NCBI GenBank assembly: GCA_021203425.1
Contig: JAJQBF010000250.1
Span: forward strand, 1 to 5,409
Source: Clostridiales bacterium
GTDB taxonomy: Bacteria; Bacillota; Clostridia; Lachnospirales; CAG-274
DNA length: 5,409 nucleotides
Reading direction: 5' to 3'
The notes under the pieces are model-generated. The model made no database searches and was not told the origin of the DNA. It saw only the letters and a program-made list of their open reading frames with translations. Positions 1 through 3,887 of the stretch are shown one piece after another (the first letter of the stretch is position 1; the number at the start of each line of letters is the position of its first letter). Both the position numbers and the translations under genes were made by a program.

Positions 1-49
1 AATCCATGATATATGCAACAAATCTTTTTTCCAAATCTCCGTATTTCAT
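1..49 (-). CDS. Start of a probable RDD-family membrane protein (truncated by the window edge)
   Basis: Sixteen codons are visible: MKYGDLEKRFVAYIMD. The KRFVAYIMD stretch matches the usual opening of RDD membrane proteins (Arg, then Ala, hydrophobic, Asp: R-x-x-A-x-x-[IL]-x-D-like), comparable to VRAAACLIDYLI in the preceding RDD domain. It has a good ribosome binding site overlapping the previous stop, so it belongs to the same operon. The call rests on very few residues; that a gene starts here is surer than what it encodes. Confidence 0.6.
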   Translation of the reverse strand, partial: MKYGDLEKRFVAYIMD

Positions 50-56
50 AGTTTTT

Positions 57-62
57 CACCTC
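57..62 (-). promoter_or_regulatory. Ribosome binding site of the truncated downstream gene
   Basis: GAGGTG overlaps the TGA stop of the RDD frame (63-61) and lies seven bases before ATG 49-47. The overlap indicates tight translational coupling. Confidence 0.7.
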
Positions 63-777
63 ACTTAGAATACACTCTGCTGTCGGTAAGTTTGTCTTGG
101 AGAAGTTCTCCTTTTGTTCCCGACAGAAGTACAAATATACCGATAAGCTTTATAATATTTCTGCCAACAACACTTGACACAGAAACATTTTCTCCGTTGC
201 TGCTTTCCAGTTTAAGCTTTAAAACAGCCTTTCCCGGGGTTGTTTTTAATGTAAGTTCACAAATCATACAAAGCAGGTCAACTACAATATAGCTTACTGC
301 CCATAAAGCAAAGCCGGAAATGCTGTATCCCATAATACAGCATAACACAACGGATAAAAAACCGAAAATCAAATAATCAATCAAGCAGGCCGCCGCTCTT
401 ACGGATATATCGGCCTTTCTTAATTCAGAATAATAAACCTGCTGATTCTGAACCGGACGGGGCGGATTATTAATATTATTAACATTATTTATATTATTAA
501 CATTATTTATATTTTTGTTATTAATATTGCTGCCGCCGATATTATTAATATTGTTTTTACTGCTGTTATTGTTAATATTTTTATCTGCCTTATTGTTGTT
601 TTTATTAGACAATAAAGACGGCTTTTGTTTTTTATTTTGCTTGCTGCTGCTTGATTTTGCGGTTTCTTTTTTACTTTCCTTATATTGCTGCGGAGACGAC
701 GGATAAAAATCCACACCTAAAATTTGTCTCATTTCCGCTACAGATTTAACCTGTCGGATATTCTCACAGCCATACAT
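61..777 (-). CDS. C-terminal half of kinase 2 in the -1 frame: Asn-rich linker and RDD membrane domain
   Basis: This frame is open from ATG 777, but that ATG has no Shine-Dalgarno and lies inside the kinase domain. The true continuation of kinase 2 starts at about 744 (SVAEMRQILG). A Lys/Ser/Gln-rich stretch follows, then an Asn-rich low-complexity linker with repeated INN/VNN (about residues 59-104 of this frame), a PPRP turn and an RDD domain (about 117-238). The RDD signs are VRAAACLIDYLIFG, hydrophobic helices at about 130-150, 155-175 and 205-220, TTPGKAVLKLKL, and LLQDKLTDSRVY near the end. RDD domains are small membrane domains of poorly defined role, sometimes in transport. Here the domain would anchor or gate kinase 2. 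The TGA stop (63-61) overlaps the ribosome binding site of the next gene. If the frame change is not bridged, this half is probably not translated. Confidence 0.8.
   Translation of the reverse strand: MYGCENIRQVKSVAEMRQILGVDFYPSSPQQYKESKKETAKSSSSKQNKKQKPSLLSNKNNNKADKNINNNSSKNNINNIGGSNINNKNINNVNNINNVNNINNPPRPVQNQQVYYSELRKADISVRAAACLIDYLIFGFLSVVLCCIMGYSISGFALWAVSYIVVDLLCMICELTLKTTPGKAVLKLKLESSNGENVSVSSVVGRNIIKLIGIFVLLSGTKGELLQDKLTDSRVYSK
475..510 (-). repeat. Two perfect tandem copies of an 18-bp unit in the Asn-rich linker
   Basis: The plus-strand unit ATTATTAACATTATTTAT occurs at 475-492 and again, identical, at 493-510. It encodes the (I/V)NN periodicity of the linker, and imperfect relatives of the unit extend to about 600. 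Being a multiple of three, a gain or loss of a copy lengthens or shortens the linker by six residues without changing the frame. Confidence 0.85.
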
Positions 778-1679
778 CTTTCAATACAATATTTAAGCTT
801 ATCCGGCAAGTCGGGACGGAGCTGAGAAAAGGGTATTAACGGATCTTCCATAACCCTTTTTGTAGACTCCTCTGGAATACGTCCCGTAAAGAGGTGATAA
901 AATGATGCGCCTAAAGCATATATATCTGTATAAGAGCCTTGTTTTTGCTTTCCGTATTGTTCAATAGGAGCGTAACCGGCTTTTACAATTATGGAAAGAT
1001 TTTTCCTAAGCTGATCCCCTTCCTGCCTTGCTGCCCCAAAGTCGAGAATTTTTACATGTCCCGACTTTGTGACATATATATTATCCGGCGCAATATCTCT
1101 GTGAAGAATGTCTTTGCTGTGTATGTATTCAAGACCGTTCATAACCTGAAACATTATATTCATTCCGTTGTCATAATTTAGTCTGTTTTTAAAGTCATTT
1201 GTATACTTCCTCAAATCTATACCGCTGCAATATTCCATAACATAATAAGCAGTATTATTTTCGCTGAAGCAGTCATAAACCTTTATTATATTTTTATGGT
1301 CGAGAGTTCTTAAAAGCTCTGCCTCCTGAACAAACCTGTTCATTATATAATGATATTTTTCGGAATCCTGCTGTGAAATCGTAACAACCTTACTGTTGTA
1401 GTCATTTGCGGATACATTTCTTACGCCCATATGTCCGGGAAAAAACTCCTTAACGGCGCAAATTCCCCCTATTTTCATATCAAAACATCTATAGGTTATG
1501 CCGAAACCTCCTATTCCCAAAGCAACACCCACAATATATCTGTGATTTAAAAGTGTACCTGCCCTAAGACAACTTCGGGATATTTGAGGAGTCTGGTTCA
1601 TATGTCCGTATTTCGGACAGGGTACATTAGCCGAAGGCTTTTCCGAAAAGCATTTAAAGCAAAGACTGTTGTAATTCAT
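738..1679 (-). CDS. Zinc-ribbon Ser/Thr protein kinase (kinase 2), frame lost at the end of the kinase domain
   Basis: This 313-residue reading frame is a paralogue of kinase 1. An N-terminal zinc ribbon has C7, C10 and C21, but the fourth position is Tyr24 (CPKYG where CPxCG is usual; codon TAC, 1610-1608), so metal binding is doubtful. The kinase domain begins near residue 46: glycine loop GIGGFG (55-60), Lys77 in AVKEF, helix-C Glu119, HRDIAPDN (Asp195, Asn200), DFG (213-215), GYAPIEQY and the TDIYALG helix. The catalytic residues are all present. The last helix reads ERCMAVRISDR and then LNL and TAG (740-738). The matching helix in kinase 1 is NERYQSTVEL, and the missing continuation (SVAEMRQIL) is found in the -1 frame from 744 on. 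The intact gene would therefore run from 1679 to 61, about 539 residues, with a kinase, an Asn-rich linker and an RDD membrane domain. As read, the truncated kinase loses only the tail of its final helix and its membrane anchor, so it could still fold as a soluble kinase. Confidence 0.9.
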   Translation of the reverse strand: MNYNSLCFKCFSEKPSANVPCPKYGHMNQTPQISRSCLRAGTLLNHRYIVGVALGIGGFGITYRCFDMKIGGICAVKEFFPGHMGVRNVSANDYNSKVVTISQQDSEKYHYIMNRFVQEAELLRTLDHKNIIKVYDCFSENNTAYYVMEYCSGIDLRKYTNDFKNRLNYDNGMNIMFQVMNGLEYIHSKDILHRDIAPDNIYVTKSGHVKILDFGAARQEGDQLRKNLSIIVKAGYAPIEQYGKQKQGSYTDIYALGASFYHLFTGRIPEESTKRVMEDPLIPFSQLRPDLPDKLKYCIERCMAVRISDRLNL

Positions 1680-1685
1680 TTTATT

Positions 1686-1690
1686 ACCTC
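1686..1690 (-). promoter_or_regulatory. Ribosome binding site of second kinase
   Basis: GAGGT with a six-base spacer precedes ATG 1679-1677. It supports this start, which also puts the zinc ribbon at the very N-terminus, as in kinase 1. Confidence 0.65.
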
Positions 1691-1700
1691 ATATTTATTT

Positions 1701-1964
1701 TCAATATCTTATTTCAAATGTGTTTTTGGGGCTTGCAAGATAGAACTTGTCTCCCGAATTCAAAAGTGTAGCTGAATTAGGCGCAAGTTTCTTTCCGTTT
1801 GAAAGGAAAGTACCATAGCTTGAATTCAAATCTCTTATATAGAAAACAGAACCGTCATAAGTAAGCTCACAATGAACACCGCTGACACCCTATGTATTTA
1901 CGGGGAAAGCAATCTGGCACTTTGAAGAATCTCTTCCCATTTTTATTGTTCCGTTTACACTGAA
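1701..1964 (-). pseudogene. FHA domain remainder of the protease gene, out of frame and with an in-frame TAG
   Basis: Skipping one base at G1965 joins GGILNGKE to FSVNGTIKMGRDSSKCQIAFPVNT. A TAG stop (1892-1890) follows, and then GVSGVHCELTYDG... runs on for 63 codons to TGA at 1703-1701. This is a complete FHA fold by motif: GRDSSKC (the conserved Gly-Arg), GVSGVHC (usual form SRxH; here SGVH), LNSSYGTFLSNGKKL (conserved Ser/Asn and GT) and a final FEIRY strand. FHA domains bind phosphothreonine peptides, so this segment would link the membrane protease-like protein to the kinases. As read, it cannot be made as one chain: it needs both a +1 frame change and readthrough of TAG. Real decay, sequencing error and recoding all remain possible. 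Its end lies 21 bases before the kinase 2 start, so nothing else fits here. Confidence 0.8.
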
Positions 1965-2901
1965 CTTCTTTTCCGTTAAGAATTCCTCCAACCGCAATGA
2001 TTCTTGCTGTCTTGGGAGCGGGACCTGCCTGAACAGGTGTACTCGGCTGAACGAGAGCAGACACGGGAGCTGATTCCGAAACTTCCTCATTCTTCTTTTT
2101 GGAAACTAAGAGAACTACAATCAGAATGATTATAATAACTACTATAACAGCCGCAATAATAACATAAAGCGGTACACCTGTAGAATGTATAATTAAAGGT
2201 ATTTTATCGGTATCTACTGAATTTATAATTTCATCTATGGCTATTGAAAAATTATTTCCTGTCTGTCCTGAAACCTGATATACGTTCATACCTACAATTT
2301 CGCCTGCGGAATTTACAAGAGGACCGCCCAAATTACCATAGGAAATCTGTAAATCCAATGTATACATATCCATACCGTTTATTCTGCTTGTAGTCTTTAC
2401 TCCGCATTTTGTAATTGTAATATCGTCCTTACTGTATTTTGACCAGTCATCAGCTTGACCTGTAGGATAGCCCAAAGCAGCAAATTCATCATCAAGATCT
2501 AAATATTCAATAGGGCTGAGAACCATAGCCGATATTTTTTCCGTAGGTTCGGGAAGTTTTAATATAGCAATATCTCTTGCATAGTCATAATAATATATGC
2601 TTGCAACCATACAGTCATTTGTAGCATATAAAAAATATACTGTTGCCGTAGTATAACCCCAGTCGCCTCTTACAGCGTGGTTATTTGTAACAATATATTC
2701 AACAGGCTTACCTACTTCGCCGATAACAAAGCCCAAACCTACTCCCCTGTTTCCTTTGTCGTTAGGCTCACTTTCTATAAAAACAACGCTGTCTATTGCG
2801 TCTGACGGAACAGCTGCAAAAACAGCATACATTAAACAGCCTATAGCTATTAAAAGAACAGCCACAAAACTTAAAATCTTACTTAAATTTATCTTTCTCA
2901 T
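1867..2901 (-). CDS. Exported trypsin-like (S1C/HtrA-type) protease domain, TM helix, start of a broken FHA domain
   Basis: Counted from ATG 2901, a signal sequence or N-terminal anchor covers residues 1-30 (possible cleavage after AVFA). A trypsin-like domain covers about 35-230, a strong TM helix about 243-267 ends in KKK, a Pro/Ala/Ser linker follows, and then the first strand of an FHA domain. The protease would face outside and the FHA inside. Triad positions are TNNHAV (His75) and RDIAILKL (Asp110), but the nucleophile motif, normally GNSGGPL, reads GNLGGPL: Leu191 (codon TTG, 2331-2329) replaces Ser. As read, the domain cannot be a serine protease; it may be a ligand-binding pseudoprotease. 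After residue 312 the frame is lost. The last ~32 residues, ending at TGA 1869-1867, are out-of-frame sequence, and the FHA domain continues in the +1 frame (see 1701-1964). It sits between phosphatase and kinase 2. An alternative start at ATG 2928 adds nine residues. Confidence 0.85.
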   Translation of the reverse strand: MRKINLSKILSFVAVLLIAIGCLMYAVFAAVPSDAIDSVVFIESEPNDKGNRGVGLGFVIGEVGKPVEYIVTNNHAVRGDWGYTTATVYFLYATNDCMVASIYYYDYARDIAILKLPEPTEKISAMVLSPIEYLDLDDEFAALGYPTGQADDWSKYSKDDITITKCGVKTTSRINGMDMYTLDLQISYGNLGGPLVNSAGEIVGMNVYQVSGQTGNNFSIAIDEIINSVDTDKIPLIIHSTGVPLYVIIAAVIVVIIIILIVVLLVSKKKNEEVSESAPVSALVQPSTPVQAGPAPKTARIIAVGGILNGKEVQCKRNNKNGKRFFKVPDCFPRKYIGCQRCSL

Positions 2902-2907
2902 TATAAT

Positions 2908-2913
2908 CCCTTT
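2908..2913 (-). promoter_or_regulatory. Ribosome binding site deciding the protease start
   Basis: AAAGGG lies six bases before ATG 2901-2899. The earlier in-frame ATG at 2928 has no comparable purine-rich site, and starting at 2901 puts a clean signal sequence (MRKINLSKIL, then a hydrophobic run) at the N-terminus. Confidence 0.65.
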
Positions 2914-2934
2914 CTGTGATTTACACATAATTTC

Positions 2935-2948
2935 GGCAGATTACTGCC
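2935..2948. other. Small perfect hairpin between phosphatase and protease genes
   Basis: GGCAG-ATTA-CTGCC is a 5-bp perfect stem with a 4-base loop in the 77-base spacer between the phosphatase stop and the preferred protease start. On the plus strand it is followed by TTTTGTT and so looks like a weak terminator for plus-strand transcription. On the minus strand, the direction of the genes, it is followed by GAAATTATG, so it should not terminate the operon. It may be an mRNA processing or stability element, or chance. Confidence 0.3.
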
Positions 2949-2978
2949 TTTTGTTGTCATGTTACATTATTATTTAGT

Positions 2979-3776
2979 TCACTTGGAACATTTAATTACC
3001 ATAACGGTCATGTTGTCTTGTCCGGGATATCTCATATCCAAAACACTCCGTACAATAGCCTCACTTGCCTCTTGAGCATCATTAACGGATAAGATTTCCG
3101 CCATAGTTTCATCACTTATTCCATTGTAAATACCGTCTGAACAAAGTACAAAGGTATCTCCCGGTTTAATTCTGAAACCTGTAACAGAGCAGTCAATATT
3201 AAGCTGTCCTGCCTTGCCTATAAAGCTTACAAGACTGTCTCTCTGAGGATTTGACTCTACAGCTGCAAGTTCAATATTTTCCCTCAGATATTCTCTGAAA
3301 AGCTCATTTTTATAGTCGTGGTCTTCATTAAGAGCAAGCATTTTTCCGTTTCTTAAGAGATAAAGTCTGCTGTCTCCTGCGCAAGCCCAATATATTCTGT
3401 TTTTGAATATATAAGCCAAAACAACAGTTGCTCCGGCAGTACTAACTCCGTTTTGAACATAATTTTCGCAAATATTCTTATTAATACCCTCAACTATAGA
3501 CTTAAGCATCAAGTGAATAGACCCTCTTGGGTCGATTCCCTCAAAAGCGCTTATTGCCGCCTGTACAACGTAAGATGAAACCTCCTTTCCGTCGGATAAG
3601 CCTCCTATTCCGTCAGATAATACAGCGAAAAGCCCTTTTTCACTTACAACATCGCTGTTTATAATGTCAGAATAACCGAAAGAATCTTCTTGATAAGGTC
3701 TTGCACCCTGATTCTGACAGTTACCCGTGTTTACATACATAAAAGCATCTCTTGCAAGTCTGAGCTTAACTCCCAA
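2979..3776 (-). CDS. PP2C-family protein serine/threonine phosphatase
   Basis: From TTG (3776) this is 265 residues, a normal size for a stand-alone bacterial PP2C, and it ends at TGA. It is a metal-dependent phosphatase that should remove phosphates from Ser/Thr in the cytoplasm. Motifs in order: RPYQEDSFG with metal-binding Asp31; LSDGIGG with Asp55 and Gly56; AGATVV (about 114-119); AGDSRLYLLRNG (133-144); NEDHDY (150-155); LCSDGI with Asp214; and DNMTVMV with Asp254 and Asn255. All metal ligands are present and there is no TM segment. It lies between the two kinases' operon partners and is the natural counter-enzyme to both kinases. The start is uncertain: TTG has a good SD (AAGGGAGG), but the same frame is open 23 codons further upstream to the A7 run, so the protein may really begin at GTG 3871 with about 32 extra Lys/Ala/Ser-rich residues. 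The catalytic assignment is secure. Confidence 0.92.
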   Translation of the reverse strand: MGVKLRLARDAFMYVNTGNCQNQGARPYQEDSFGYSDIINSDVVSEKGLFAVLSDGIGGLSDGKEVSSYVVQAAISAFEGIDPRGSIHLMLKSIVEGINKNICENYVQNGVSTAGATVVLAYIFKNRIYWACAGDSRLYLLRNGKMLALNEDHDYKNELFREYLRENIELAAVESNPQRDSLVSFIGKAGQLNIDCSVTGFRIKPGDTFVLCSDGIYNGISDETMAEILSVNDAQEASEAIVRSVLDMRYPGQDNMTVMVIKCSK

Positions 3777-3782
3777 AACTTC

Positions 3783-3806
3783 CTCCCTTGTTGTTACTGA
3801 AGGGAG
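3783..3806 (-). promoter_or_regulatory. Hairpin covering the Shine-Dalgarno of the TTG-started phosphatase
   Basis: CTCCCTT (3806-3800) and AAGGGAG (3789-3783) form a perfect 7-bp stem with a 10-base loop. The second arm is the purine-rich site AAGGGAGG, which lies about five bases before the TTG at 3776. When folded, the stem would hide that site. The 25-codon frame terminates at TAA 3796-3794 inside the loop, so a ribosome translating it would open the stem, the usual geometry of translational coupling. Confidence 0.4.
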
Positions 3807-3871
3807 TGTCTTTGAAACAGCCGCAGATTTTTTCTTGCTGACGGCTTTTTTTCGCCTCTTTTAGCTGCCAC
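3794..3871 (-). CDS. 25-codon reading frame: phosphatase N-terminus or leader peptide
   Basis: From the GTG at 3871 this frame encodes 25 residues beginning MAAKRGEKK and ends at TAA (3796-3794), before the phosphatase frame is reached. The first nine codons look like the natural start of a Lys/Ala-rich N-terminal tail. After the A7 run at 3846-3852, the -1 frame reads on without a stop as AVSKKKSAAVSK and directly into the phosphatase. There are three readings. (a) It is the true N-terminus of the phosphatase, split by loss of one A from an A8 run. (b) It is joined to it by programmed -1 slippage. (c) It is a leader peptide that ends inside the hairpin hiding the next ribosome binding site. 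I favour (a), but cannot exclude the others. Confidence 0.45.
   Translation of the reverse strand: MAAKRGEKKPSARKNLRLFQRHSLQ
3819..3851 (-). promoter_or_regulatory. A-AAA-AAG slippery heptamer followed by a hairpin
   Basis: In the GTG frame, codons GAA AAA AAG contain the heptamer A AAA AAG (3851-3845), the same slippery sequence used for -1 frameshifting in E. coli dnaX. A -1 slip would enter exactly the phosphatase frame. A hairpin follows at once: AGCCG, a bulged T, CAG, an 11-base loop, then CTG CGGCT (3846-3838 paired with 3826-3819). The stem overlaps the last two bases of the heptamer, whereas known stimulatory structures usually begin about 5-9 bases downstream, which weakens the programmed-frameshift reading. 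Confidence 0.35.
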
Positions 3872-3876
3872 CTTTT

Positions 3877-3882
3877 CACCTC
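3877..3882 (-). promoter_or_regulatory. Ribosome binding site pointing to a GTG start upstream of the phosphatase
   Basis: GAGGTG is followed by a five-base spacer and then GTG at 3871-3869. It lies directly after the kinase stop codon (3890-3888), as expected for a coupled operon gene. It matters because it argues that translation of the phosphatase region begins here and not at the TTG at 3776. Confidence 0.6.
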
Positions 3883-3887
3883 ATTTT

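Noticed and set aside
92..292. Plus-strand frame opposite the RDD domain
   Set aside because: The minus strand here carries a recognisable RDD domain; the plus frame has no motif or start signal.
475..600. CRISPR-like or diversity-generating repeat
   Set aside because: The repeats are contiguous, lack spacers and lie inside a coding linker; no cas gene, reverse transcriptase or template repeat is visible.
515..706. Plus-strand open frame encoding a Leu/Ile-rich, membrane-like peptide
   Set aside because: It is the complement of the Asn/Lys-rich linker; AAT/AAC repeats read backwards give Leu/Ile codons. There is no ribosome binding site or family likeness.
1890..2090. Minus-strand frame starting MRKFRNQL as a separate small gene
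   Set aside because: Its first two thirds are out-of-frame TM/linker sequence of the protease; only its last part, the FHA segment, is real and is described as part of the broken gene.
2935..2955. Rho-independent terminator between phosphatase and protease
   Set aside because: The U-run lies on the plus-strand side of the hairpin; no plus-strand gene needs it, and on the minus strand no U-run follows the short stem.
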